Part shown: piece after piece, positions 36,960 through 46,849 of the stretch | Position numbering within the stretch: position 1 is the stretch's first letter | Layout of the letters: every line of letters begins with the position of its first letter | Origin: Tachypleus tridentatus | Taxonomy: Eukaryota; Arthropoda; Merostomata; Xiphosura; Limulidae | Length of the DNA stretch: 64,000 nt | Assembly: GCF_004210375.1 (NCBI RefSeq) | Contig: NC_134830.1 | Location: forward strand, 62,181,576 to 62,245,575 | Direction: 5' to 3' | Translations under genes and position numbers: made by a program | Notes under the pieces: generated by a model | What the model was told of the DNA's origin: nothing | Database searches by the model: none | What the model saw: only the letters and a program-made list of their open reading frames with translations

Positions 36960-37070
36960 AATGGCTCAGCCGTAAGTCCGAAGGCTTAAAATGCTAGAAA
37001 CCGGATTTCGACACCCATGGTGAGCATACCAGAGATAGCTTATTGTATTCAGTTATGCCAAATAATAACT
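36960..37070 (+). mobile_element. tRNA-derived SINE, family C
   Basis: Plus-strand copy beginning ATGGCTCAGCCGTAAGTCCG, with GGATTTCGACACCCATGG and a decayed tail. Confidence 0.72.
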
Positions 37071-37288
37071 AGCCAACCAATCCAATAAGTAGCATATATT
37101 TATAAAGGCGATATAGGATTATATTGATTTGTTTTTAATTGTGACGTAAGAAGTACAGTAAAACATAAGCAGATAGAAGAGCAGTTTCAATGTTCTATAA
37201 TGGTAGTTTGTACTGTTGCTTTACGAAGGAGCAAATTGGGCTAAGATTAGCTAATATTTTCTACATTATAATTAATCTATGAAATTCA

Positions 37289-37393
37289 ATGCCCCCCGCT
37301 ATGGATTTACAACGCTAAAATCAGGGGTTCGATTCCCTATGGTAGGCTCAGCAGATAGCCCGATATGGCTTTGCTGTAAGAAACACACAAGCA
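37289..37393 (+). mobile_element. tRNA-derived SINE, family B
   Basis: Plus-strand copy with GGATTTACAACGCTAAAATC, GGGGTTCGATTCCC (good B box), and TGGCTTTGCTGTAAGAAAC. Confidence 0.87.
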
Positions 37394-37565
37394 TGAAATT
37401 CAAAATAAAGACAAATATTAACTCCAGCTATAGTTTAATAAACTCTACTAATAATGAGAGTGAAATGTATTCTAACCATGCAAACAGAAATTACTCCAAC
37501 ATTCTTTCTCATCTGAAGATATTAAAAATGTTCTGGGTGACATATCTCAGCATGACCGCAACTAA

Positions 37566-37672
37566 GCTGATTAAGGTTGACACTGCTGGAAACTGCAGTC
37601 TTTAAGACTATGATATGGTACTTACTACCTGATGTTAGCTAATTATTTCACGTTATGATAACATATAATAAC
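37566..37672. repeat. Direct repeat, copy 1 of a ~105-bp unit
   Basis: Contains GATTAAGGTTGACACTGCTG, AACTGCAGTCTTTAAGACTA and GATATGGTACTTACTACCTG. It is nearly identical to 39466-39572, exactly 1900 bases downstream at the start. Confidence 0.9.
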
Positions 37673-37991
37673 TGAAAACATAAAGCAGAGGAAAAGTACG
37701 TTTCAGACATTTGGAAAGTGTACACAAGCAGTAGAATTAAAGTAATATTTCTCAGTTAATATGCGTACAATATCTTACAAAGTGTATGTAATATGTACAC
37801 TAAATTAAATCCATCATAGTTATTAATGTTAACTGTAGCCTAGAAACGTTATTCCATCATGTTTTGTAATTTTCACCACGTTTACATGATTCTATAAAAT
37901 AAAATGTTATAATGCGTAAAATATCAAAGGTTAGCATAAACTAATTTCGACTTAATTTATATTCACACACATTTAAATAGATAGTCATGAA

Positions 37992-38016
37992 GTGTGTGTG
38001 TGTGTGTGTGTGTGTG
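37992..38016. repeat. (GT)n microsatellite
   Basis: About 12 uninterrupted GT units, followed by GCATGCAT. Confidence 0.95.
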
Positions 38017-38264
38017 CATGCATATCAATGTGCGCATAACGTCTGAGAACACTGTTTAGTTGGGTTTCTTGTTTTTGCGCATGCCATGAGTATGAAAATG
38101 GCTGGAACGTTAAATGGTATCAACATTCTTTTTTAGAATAATATAAGCAATTTTACCTTTTAAAACTAAGCAACATAATATATTTTATATGAATAAAATT
38201 GAAATTTATTGCATATAATTGTTGTTATGATACTTTTTTGTTATTCTATAGAAGTAAATAATGT

Positions 38265-38460
38265 GTGTGTGTGTTTTTCATAGCAAAGCTACATCGGGCT
38301 GCACCCCCTCTAGTACAGCGGTAAGTATACGGATTTACAACGCTAAAATCAGGGGTTCGATTACCCTCGGTGGGCTCAGCAGATAGCCTAATGTGGCTTT
38401 GCTATAAAAAACATACACACACACACATAAATCGGGCTATCTGATGAGTCCAAAGTGAAT
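38265..38460 (-). mobile_element. SINE-B interrupted by a second SINE-B
   Basis: The outer copy is minus-strand: CATAGCAAAGCTACATCGGGCT (left part, 38265-38300) resumes as ATCTGATGAGTCCAAAG after 38438. The inner copy splits it. Confidence 0.82.
38301..38430 (+). mobile_element. SINE-B nested inside an inverted SINE-B
   Basis: Plus-strand copy: TCTAGTACAGCGGTAAGTAT, TTTACAACGCTAAAATCAGG, GTTCGATTACCC and a CA-rich end. ATCGGGCT occurs on both sides (38293-38300 and 38431-38438), which is the target-site duplication. Confidence 0.9.
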
Positions 38461-38477
38461 ACTAGATTTCATTTGTT

Positions 38478-38706
38478 TGTAATTCGAGGGTCATGGATTC
38501 GAATCCCCGTCACACCAAACATACTCGCTCTTTCAGCCGTGGGGACGTTATAATGTGACCGTCAATCACACTATTCGTTGATAAAAGAGTAGCTTAAAAG
38601 TTGGCGGTGGGTGGTGATAACTAGCTGCCTTTTCTCTAGACTTACACTGCTAAATTAGGGACGGCTAGCACAGATAGCCCTCGTGCAGCTTTGCGCAAAA
38701 TTCAAA
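38478..38706 (+). mobile_element. SINE-A, 5' truncated
   Basis: Starts within the tRNA-like head (GTAATTCGAGGGTCATGG), keeps the B box GATTCGAATCC, then the full body and the tail AGCTTTGCGCAAAATTC. Confidence 0.9.
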
Positions 38707-39249
38707 TGAATCATTTATCTGATGTAATTAATACTAAAACGCTAATACAAAGCTCCTAAATATTATTTCTAATATTACTTTCATGGGATGATATATTTGT
38801 CATAGTCTAAATTTTTATTTAGATTTTTAAAATAGTAAGTAACATTTAAAATATTTGATTATTTTTATCTGCTGTGTTATAGCCCCTAACAATATACTAA
38901 CATTCTTTCTCTTTTTTTTTAACTGAAGGTAATATTTTTTTTAATGCACATTGAGCAAAATATCGCAGTAAAGGCTAGAGATACGAAAGACAAGCCTTTA
39001 AAATGCATCATTTTGATTCTATTTCACAAAACAGGCTCAACTGGTAAGAAATATCCTGAGTGTAAACAGGACATCCCGCTATTTGCATTTTTTTTCTTTT
39101 CACGGCCAGTGGGCTCAGTTTTGTGTTGTTCTTACTACTGCAAAGTTCCTTCCCGTAGATGGTGCACGCTTGTTAAGATATAACTAAAATAGTTTTCATT
39201 ACATTTCTTGCTACTATAGCGTTCTCTGGTGTACAGTTCCAATGGTAAT
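38707..39249. other. Intergenic sequence, no recognised feature
   Basis: AT-rich with poly-T runs. An open stretch at 38944-39183 matches nothing I know. Confidence 0.4.
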
Positions 39250-39351
39250 TATAAGTTTGTTTGTTTAAGAGCGAATCTACATCGTTGCAGACTCGAACCC
39301 CAGATGTTACCGTTGTAAATTCTTAAACTTATCGCTGTCTCACTGGGGGAC
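39250..39351 (-). mobile_element. SINE-B-like copy, degenerate
   Basis: Minus-strand copy with AAGAGCGAATCTACATCG at the left, ACTCGAACCCCAGATG (B-box area) and TATCGCTGTCTCACTGGGGG at the right. Confidence 0.65.
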
Positions 39352-39465
39352 GATGTTATAAAGTGTGTTAGTATTTGGCGAGTCCATATTCAGGTCTTAC
39401 GACAACAGTGGCTCTTATAAAGAATGTACATCTTTACAGGTTTTTACTATCCCAAGTTTTGTTAG

Positions 39466-39572
39466 GTTGATTAAGGTTGACATTGCTGAAAACTGCAGTC
39501 TTTAAGACTATGATATGGTACTTATTACCTAATGTTAGCTAATATATTTTACGTCCTGATAACATATAATGA
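39466..39572. repeat. Direct repeat, copy 2 of a ~105-bp unit
   Basis: Matches 37566-37672 with a handful of changes and one short indel near the right end. It includes AACTGCAGTCTTTAAGACTA. Confidence 0.9.
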
Positions 39573-41387
39573 TATCATATCAAGATGTCTTATTTTGTTG
39601 TCTATTTATCTATGTATCTGTCTGTCTATCTTTCTATCTTTTGTGTAAATTAAATCCTAATTCATAAAAATAAACTTTGTATTTTCTTAAGATATTACAA
39701 TACTGGTATTCAGTAATGCAAATATATTGTTGTGTATGCGTGTGCTTTTTCAGAACGCATTGATTTGAACTCCGATAAAGAAAAAAGGATTATTGATTCG
39801 AGTGCTTTCAACTTAAATGTTTTTATTTTAGCTAGTTTTCTGATGTTACGAAGGTTACCCATAAATTTTCTTTGAAAGATTAAAAGGCATTCCTTATTTT
39901 GTACCTTGTACATTTACTAAAATCTAACTTTATGCTTTCCCCCCATAATGATTGCTAAACAAAAAATGGGCCATTGTCAGAATAATAAAGCATAGAAGTA
40001 TATACATAACCCCAAAATATTATACTAAGATAAATAAAATTAATTATTTTTTATTAGTGTAGCCGTAAACATGTACTTAAGTATATAATATTGCTTAGTA
40101 CGGCCAATAACAACCTTTGATTACTCAGAAATCTGTGATCAACGTTATACAATATTTTGAACGACATGTGTCACACATTATATATCTAATCTATGCCTAA
40201 TTCATTCTTATATATATCTTCCTACAAGACTCGTTTATTGTGAGAGGACGGTTGGAGATATTACTATCTCTTGAATGTAAGTTAAATAATTGGTATAGGA
40301 GGAAATTTATCTGATGTTTATGTTGAAGTTTTACAGTTAAGTGCGACTGCTTTGAAGGAGAGACAATGGGAGGCCATCTAGTGGCTCTCATTAAAAATAC
40401 ATTATTAAATGACAATACATGTATGTAATTTTGTTTTACGTGTTTCGTTTGCTGTTAAATATAGTCACTCAACGAGCTAGCCGTCTGTGTTGTCCCCGCA
40501 TATATTTTATTACCCATGTTATTAAAACACAAGTATACTCAATGTATTACAATAATAAAAGAAAACGTTAAAATCCAAATATACTTAATGTTCAATATTA
40601 TTCAATGCTAATAAAAAAATGATTTACTTGAATGTTTTGACTCCAATCAGTATAAAACGTAACTGACAACTAGAGAGTAGAAAAGTTAGTAAATGCTGTG
40701 TAAACTTGTTATGAATTTTGAACTTGTTATAAACACTTCTGATATTTAGATTAGGTTAATATATATATATATGTATATATATTTAAAACTTAATTGTTGT
40801 GGCGTGAATGCCTTTTTTAAGCTGGTAAAACGTGATTATAAGTAAGTTACTTGTCATTAGTTATTAACATTAGGTGGTTTATATGTTTAACACTGAACTT
40901 TACATTTAGTCCATTAAGGATATTCAACATTGAGAAGAGTGTTTAATAATAGTATTTCAACCACACTATGTTCGTCGCATCCATCATCGACATGTTTCGC
41001 TCAATTTAGAGCTTATTAGCTTCGCCAGCTTGAAATAAAGAATTCATACCATAACTATTGTTGTTGCAACAAATAGCTTATATAAATAGCGTTTTTGTCG
41101 TATTCCAGCCGGAGTGACGAATGTGGTATTAAAAATATAATAGGCTTATTACTAATGTCTATTAAAAAGTAAAATAATTACTTAAAACTTATAATTAGAT
41201 GTTTTATTAAAGGTATAAAGAAAAGATTTAGTGAGGTAACATATTTACCTTTGATTCGTGGTCAGGGAAACCTCGCTGCATCTCGTCTTAAAGTCTCAAA
41301 ACAGTGGTAGTATTTGTACTTCAGACAAAATTATATTTATTGCAATTTAAAGCAGTAAACACAACATTGTGCTTGTCATTAAATTTT
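39573..41387. other. Intergenic sequence with a hammerhead-like motif
   Basis: AT-rich, with an AT-rich simple repeat at 40759-40782 and the ribozyme-like motif at 40993-41028. No exon recognised. Confidence 0.4.
40993..41028 (-). ncRNA. Hammerhead-like motif (candidate, one core change)
   Basis: On the minus strand CTGGCGA is followed by a stem (GCTAAT with ATTGAGC, one bulged G) and then GAAAC. The core expects CUGANGA; here A6 reads G. The motif lies in a conserved-looking stretch that I associate with Penelope-like element ends. Confidence 0.35.
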
Positions 41388-41582
41388 GCCCGGCATGGTT
41401 AGGTGGTTAGGGCGCTCGAATCGCAATCCGAGAGGCGTTATAAAGTGATTGTCAATCCCATTATTCGTTGATGAAAGATTACCCCAAGGGTTGGTATTCC
41501 CTCTAGCTTTACACTACTAGATTAGGAATGGGTAGCGCAGATAGCCCACCTATAACTCTGCACGAAATTCTAAAAAAACAAC
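41388..41582 (+). mobile_element. SINE-A with internal deletion
   Basis: Head GCCCGGCATGGTTAGGTGG runs into GCAATCCGAG and then jumps to AGGCGTTATAAAGTG, so the B box and the sequence after it are deleted. The body is also shortened; the tail is A-rich. Confidence 0.85.
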
Positions 41583-41687
41583 AAAAAATGTGTATCAAAA
41601 ATATGAGAATCTTTAATAGGAGTCTACCATTAGGGCCAGTAAAATAAATAGCGAAATTAAACCTTGACTAATAACTCTTTTAGTTTT

Positions 41688-41728
41688 TACTCGGGTAGCT
41701 TTGCGCGAAATTTAAAAGCAAACATACT
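41688..41728 (+). mobile_element. SINE-A 3' tail fragment
   Basis: ACTCGGGTAGCTTTGCGCG followed by AAATTTAAAAGCAAAC: only the last 40 bases of the family. Confidence 0.7.
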
Positions 41729-41939
41729 TTAAATATTTGATACGTTTTAAATCTTATTTTTAATTTACCTATCAATAGATTTTGAGTTTTACTTACGGGT
41801 TCATATTCACTTAAATATTTCTTTGGTTTTTGATAACTACAGAAGAAAAAGAAAAAAATGTATGAATCATCTCAACAAAATGTATTTCAGCCCCCCAGAA
41901 TAAAGTTCTCAAGACCATGCATTCATGGAAGTAACAAAC

Positions 41940-42060
41940 AGGTTTTGTTTTTTTTTGTTGAATTTCGCGCATATCTACACGAAAGCTATCTGCGGTAGCT
42001 GTCCCTTAGTCAGAAATCATATGCTAGCGGGAAGGCAGTTAGTTTACGCCATCCACCGAC
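41940..42060 (-). mobile_element. SINE-A 3' half, abutting a SINE-B
   Basis: Minus-strand copy from GTTGAATTTCGCGCATATCT to GCCATCCACCGAC, where it stops abruptly and SINE-B sequence begins with no spacer. Confidence 0.8.
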
Positions 42061-42150
42061 ATCGGGCTATCTGCTGAGCCCACCGAGGGGAATCGAACGC
42101 CTGATTTTAGTATTGCAAATCCGCAAACTTACCTCTGTACTGGCGGGGGG
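42061..42150 (-). mobile_element. SINE-B joined directly to a SINE-A
   Basis: Minus-strand copy from ATCGGGCTATCTGCTGAGCC to CTGTACTGGCGGGGGG; its own 3' tail (GGCTTTGCTATAAG) is missing at the junction. Confidence 0.85.
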
Positions 42151-42329
42151 CTTTACATTGAGCTGATACAAACAGTTCCCGCGCTGCCAAAGACATTTGA
42201 GTCTAGACAAGTCTAGGGGCATATTCCCAAAGAAACTTAATATAATAATATAAGTTGCAGTCGTTATATATGTCAAATATATAAAAGCTGGGGTGCTACA
42301 GCACCTCCGTTCCCGACGCCTCTGCAAAC

Positions 42330-42740
42330 GGTAAATGGAATTAACTGTCACTTTATAACATCACCACGAAAAGACAATTTGTTTGTTTGTTTGTTTGGGA
42401 ATTTCGCACAAAGCTACTCGAGGGCTATCTGTGCTAGCCGTCCCTAATTTAGCAGTGTAAGACTAGAGGGAAGGCAGCTAGTCATCACCACCCACCGCCA
42501 ACTCTTGGGCTACTCTTTACCAACGAATAGTGGGATTGACCGTCACATTATACACCCCCACGGCTGGGAGGGCGAGCATGTTTAGCACGACGCGGGCGCG
42601 AACTCGCGACCCTCGGATTGCGAGTCGCACGCCTTACGCGCTAGGCCATGCCGGGCCCCACGAAAAGACAAGCATATAAGGTAGCGCGATTCGAAGGCGC
42701 AACCTAAAGTTTGCTAGTTGATCGCCTCAACCACCAGGGA
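42330..42740 (-). mobile_element. Old SINE-A remnant split by a younger SINE-A
   Basis: The outer, decayed minus-strand copy reads GGAATTAACTGTCACTTTA before 42364 and resumes after 42671 with ATATAAGGTAGCGCGATTC and CCTCAACCACCAGG. The inner full copy occupies the middle. Confidence 0.75.
42378..42657 (-). mobile_element. Full-length SINE-A with 14-bp target-site duplication
   Basis: A complete 280-base minus-strand copy. The left flank CCACGAAAAGACAA (42364-42377) is repeated exactly at 42658-42671. The tail is (TTTG)n then GGGAATTTCGCACAAAGC. It is the best reference copy of family A here. Confidence 0.95.
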
Positions 42741-43800
42741 TAAAGAGGGAATAAAAAGTATATAAATTCGAGTGTGTTTTCCTTTATCAGCCAACTCCAA
42801 GCTATAATTTGAATCAACAGCTGTATTAAAACACGATTTTGTTAGACACGAATAAAAGTTTCGACAGAGTAACTTTCCACGTTTCGTAGATATTACGGAT
42901 AACATAAAATGTTTTAATGTGATAAGAAATGCGTATAATTTAAATTTTACACTTCAAGTATTTAATTCTGTTTAAAGTGGAATTTTTTAATTGCGCTCAA
43001 GTTGTAAAAACATCTCTATTCACGTAACTTACTATCTTACGAGTGTTGGGTACAGCGTTTTGACATGACCAATTTGGGATGTGAATATAATGAGTACAGT
43101 AAAATAATTTAATATATATAATAAGGTAGATTCTTGTCTTTTATATGTATTTTACAATTTATTAATACGATGAAAATTGTTATTAAGTTTGAATTTAATT
43201 TAGATAAATACAGGAAATTTAGATCTAGTGTTATTTTTATTCAGTTTCGTAATACTGGTAGATACTCTATCAACACTGTTAGGGTTATCATTTGTTTTTA
43301 TTAGTTTTACTTCCTTAATGTTTTCATTGTCATAACTGTATACCAAGGTTATATATATCACATTCTGCATTTCTAACTGTTGTTTTTGAAGCACTTACAC
43401 TGAATTATCATTTTCTGATGAAACTTTGTAAAGTATTCGTATGTACCAAAACTTATCTTTATTGCATATCAGCACTCTGCCAGGTAAGACTTGTTTTATC
43501 GCGTCTTCCCTGTCGTACAAAGTGGAATACGCCAATGTCGACCGAGAAATCACTTATATCGTGTTCATTGATAAAGCAGAACGTGTTCTTTTGCACGCAC
43601 ATATACATGTACAATTCCAACTTAAAAGATACTTTTCTTTTCGACTAATTGAAAAGGAGAAAGAATTGATATAAGTAGATAAAGCTTAACAACTTTCCAT
43701 TTAGTTTTGAATAACTGTAATAAAAAATGCAAAAAAAGACTAAATTCTCTGAACACCGAACTGTCAGCGTACGATAGTTAACATCCAATAGTTGTTGCTG
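42741..43800. other. Intergenic sequence, unassigned open stretch
   Basis: AT-rich apart from about 43480-43640, which is CpG-containing and open in several frames on both strands (for example 43441-43674, plus). I could not match it to a protein. Nothing else recognised. Confidence 0.35.
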
Positions 43801-44036
43801 TTGAAGTCACGTGATCAGTAGTGCGCTACATTCACTTAACTAGATAGAGTGTAGAAATTGACAGTGGTGAGAAAGGACGTTATCGCTGCGGAGTACGGAT
43901 AAATAAGGTACTGTTTATAAATGAAAAAATAATTGCCTCATATTTTCTGTTTGATACAAGATACTCTCTGAATTGAAGATTTTAAATAAAATATTTTTTA
44001 ATTTTACTAAATTAACTTTTTTATTTCTGAAATTAA
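43801..44036 (+). promoter_or_regulatory. Inferred GLCCI1-like promoter and 5' UTR
   Basis: TCACGTGA at 43807-43814 is a perfect palindromic E-box of the MITF/TFE/USF type, about 230 bases upstream of the coding start. CpG-rich sequence follows (GGACGTTATCGCTGCGGAGT) up to a possible donor at ATAAG|GTACTG near 43910. A pyrimidine-rich stretch precedes an AAG at 44040-44042, so a short 5' UTR intron is possible but unproven. Confidence 0.45.
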
Positions 44037-44313
44037 ATGAAGATGTCAAACCAAACACCTCAGAGAGTTCGTAGGACTGGCTCTCCTAGTTCTTGTTCAA
44101 AAAAGCAAGGTCCTTTGAAAGCAACCGTACCTATGTCACTGATGAGACAAAGTAACAGTCCAACAAGGCCATCAAATAAAAGTACAAGTCCTTCACTTTC
44201 TCCGGTTTCTAATAGAACGCGTGACGGAATGAAGTTTAAGTCTAGACAGTCGCCCGATTTTAGGATAGGTTTATCGGTCGATCGACGCAGTCCGGGATCA
44301 CCGGGTTACAAAG
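44037..44313 (+). CDS. GLCCI1: GLCCI1/FAM117-family protein, first coding exon
   Basis: The exon encodes about 92 residues and ends at an AAAG|GTAAGA donor (phase 1). The translation has the order of short motifs that mark the N-terminus of FAM117B and GLCCI1 (FAM117C): QTPQRVRRTGSP, then LKATVPMSLMRQSNSPTRP, then STSPSLSP, and finally VDRRSPGSPGYK. Human family members have QRVRRNGSP, RATVPxxL...SPTRP and ERRSPGSPVC at the same points. The region is Ser/Pro/Arg-rich and disordered. ATG 44037 directly follows an in-frame TAA; ATG 44043 is in better context and equally likely. No further exon was found in the remaining 19.7 kb, so intron 1 is long. GLCCI1 is chosen over FAM117A/B because RPA3 is its neighbour. 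Its molecular role is poorly known. Confidence 0.82.
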
Positions 44314-44639
44314 GTAAGACCAAAAGGGATGCTAATGTTGTCATTATTTCCACGCTAGTAAAACCTGAGCCGTTACTACCTTACTATTACTACTTCTAAT
44401 TCTATAGAAATAATGTAATATCGAAAAGTATAAAAGACTAGTGTGACGGTGACTGGTCATTCATGACTACTCTCCCATAAATCTATATTTAAGTTTAGCA
44501 ATTCATATATCTAAGAAAATTGTAACTGGGAATTCAAGCTAAAAGTAACATTGCATCATCAGAAGAGGGTGGGAGCATTATCAACAAATGTAAAACGTCC
44601 CCTTCAACCAGCAGCATATATTTGAAAGTATTTCACATC

Positions 44640-45660
44640 TGTTTGAAAGTATTTGAGAAGGTCCCACATAAAAGGCTTGTTAAAAAATTAGTTCTGTAGG
44701 TGTGAGTGACATCCAGGAATATTGGATGGAAAACTGGCTGAATTGAAGAAATCAAAGTTATAAATTCAGTTAAACAGGATTGTTATGACAGGTGGTCACC
44801 TCGAGTCTTACTGTTGGCAGTTTTGATCTTTAGGATTTGCATCAATGACATAGATGAAGAAATTATTAGTAAATTATTTTAATTGGCTGATGACAATAAG
44901 ATTTTGTGTGGTTGATTGTGGGAGGAAGCTGCTACTTTCCAAACTAATTTAGTTAATTTAGTGAATTGGATGAATAAATACCAGATGTCTTTTAATTATA
45001 ATAAATACAAGGAAGTGCATGTAAGTTTTTAAGTTGAATTATAAACACCATTTTCATGGGAATAACCTTAACAGTTTTATAGAAGAGAGGTATCTTATTA
45101 TCATGGTTTATCATTTTCCTAAGCTAATCAAGCAGTGTACCATAGCTACTGGCTAGAGAAACAGAATTCTGAGTTGTATCTACATTAATATTGAGTACAA
45201 GTCTAAAGAGGTTGTAATTTCATTGAATAGGTTACGGGTTAGGTGACGCTTTGGGTATTATATATAGTCTTAGGATTTTTGCCTCAGAAAAGACACTGTT
45301 GTTTGATAGAGCTCAGAGGAGGGCTAAAGGATGATACCTGGGATGGAAATGTTGCCATACAAAGACAGATGAAGATATCTGAAATTATTTTATCTTGAAA
45401 AAAAAAGAATGAAAGGTGATCTGAATGAAATGTTTAAGATTGTTAAGGGAATCAGAAATGCTAATGCATCATCATTTTTGTGCTTACTTGTGAGAATGAT
45501 GGTACAAAGGAATACAAATATAGTTTTTAATCAGAGTGGTAGTCAACTTCAGCTAAAGCATTTTTATTTTTCTAAATATCAGGTGGCCTTGTTTTGGATG
45601 TGGTTGATCCACTAAATTAAGGGAGTTCAAGGAGAGCTTGATAAATATTGAATTAAAGGG
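44640..45660 (+). pseudogene. CR1/Jockey-type LINE reverse transcriptase pseudogene
   Basis: The translation follows a non-LTR retrotransposon RT with many frameshifts. FEKVPHKRLVKKL near 44655 corresponds to KAFDKVPHxRL. FRICINDIDEEIISKL near 44830-44875 is followed by LADDNKIL near 44885; this is the palm FADD motif with F to L. WMNKYQMSFNYNKYKEVHV lies near 44970-45020. The later blocks are SKEVVISL near 45205, RMIPGME near 45330, and MKGDLNEMFKIVKGI near 45410, ending with GELDKY near 45650. It lies sense to the host gene inside intron 1. Confidence 0.85.
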
Positions 45661-46849
45661 GCTACCTTTGAGTGTGTTTTATTTGGAAGTTTAGTGGAGG
45701 AAATGGTCTCGATGGACACAACAAGTCTCTTTAGTTGTATTGATTCAGCTTTTCAGTGTTAAATCTGCCACTTGTAGTATTAAAATATTTAAGTTTGTTA
45801 TTTTAGTAGCAGATTTATTCATCCACTCAGACAACCCATAAGACAAATTCCTAACTTCTAAAACCTTTTAATCAAGTCTTCCCAATTATTTTAAACTCTT
45901 GAGAAGTCATCCTAAATTGTAAGCCTCTGTTTGTAGTTTAATTAACTTGAATCAACAATTCTCTTAGTGTTGTTAGTTAGGAACCCATCTCTGTATTTTC
46001 TTTTAACAGTACAACATGTTCATGCATTTTGTAATAAGGACCAGCAGTCAAAATGAAGTCTCATTAGGGGTCTCTGTACAGGTTACAATAGGCTTCAATG
46101 TTTTTTGTACTTGGAATTCCTCTAATAAAAACCAAGGCCACTCAAGCAATCCCACAGAAGTATGAAGTTTGTGTCATCTTTCACACTCAATCCTTTTTTT
46201 TTCTCCCTCACAACACAGATGTTCTATTCACCCAAGAAATAAGGCTTTTTTTCTCCACATTTATGCAACATAGTGAATAATTTATACTAATTTTAAAACT
46301 TTGCAATTTTTTATCCTTTCACTAAGATATTTTAATGGATATAAGAAAGATTCTCAACAAAATCAGCTCTATTTAGCATGTTAATGTTAGATAATTTAGT
46401 AATACTATAATTTAAAGACATTCAAATGTGTTACAAAAATAATGAATAAAGAAGGACAGGCCTGTATTGTGTTATAATGGCATCACTAATAAAACAGATT
46501 GGAGGAAAAATGATACCATTAATAATTCAAGGTAAAAAGAATATATCTTGAGCAATTTTAAATATGTTTTTGTGAAAGAATCTGTGCTTTTTTAGAACAT
46601 CATTTTCCAACTTTGCAAGTACACTGTTGTTACTGATGGCTATATTTTTCTTCAATATGTCACTGCTTTCCAGAGAGAAAACTACCTGTTACTTTCCACT
46701 TTTTGCATGCCTTCCATCTACGTTTCAACTTTTCCATTGTTCTTAGAGACATTGAATATACTGATCAAACTATTGTTAGATATATCAGTTTTAAAATTCA
46801 TATGTACAATATGATATAGGATATTCTCATCCAAAATAGGGCCATCATG
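45661..46849. other. Intronic sequence, no recognised feature
   Basis: AT-rich and CpG-poor. No exon or element end recognised. Confidence 0.4.

Noticed and set aside
43418..43674. Overlapping plus-strand frames before the GLCCI1-like promoter
   Set aside because: Open in several frames on both strands because of locally higher GC; no match found, so no exon is claimed.
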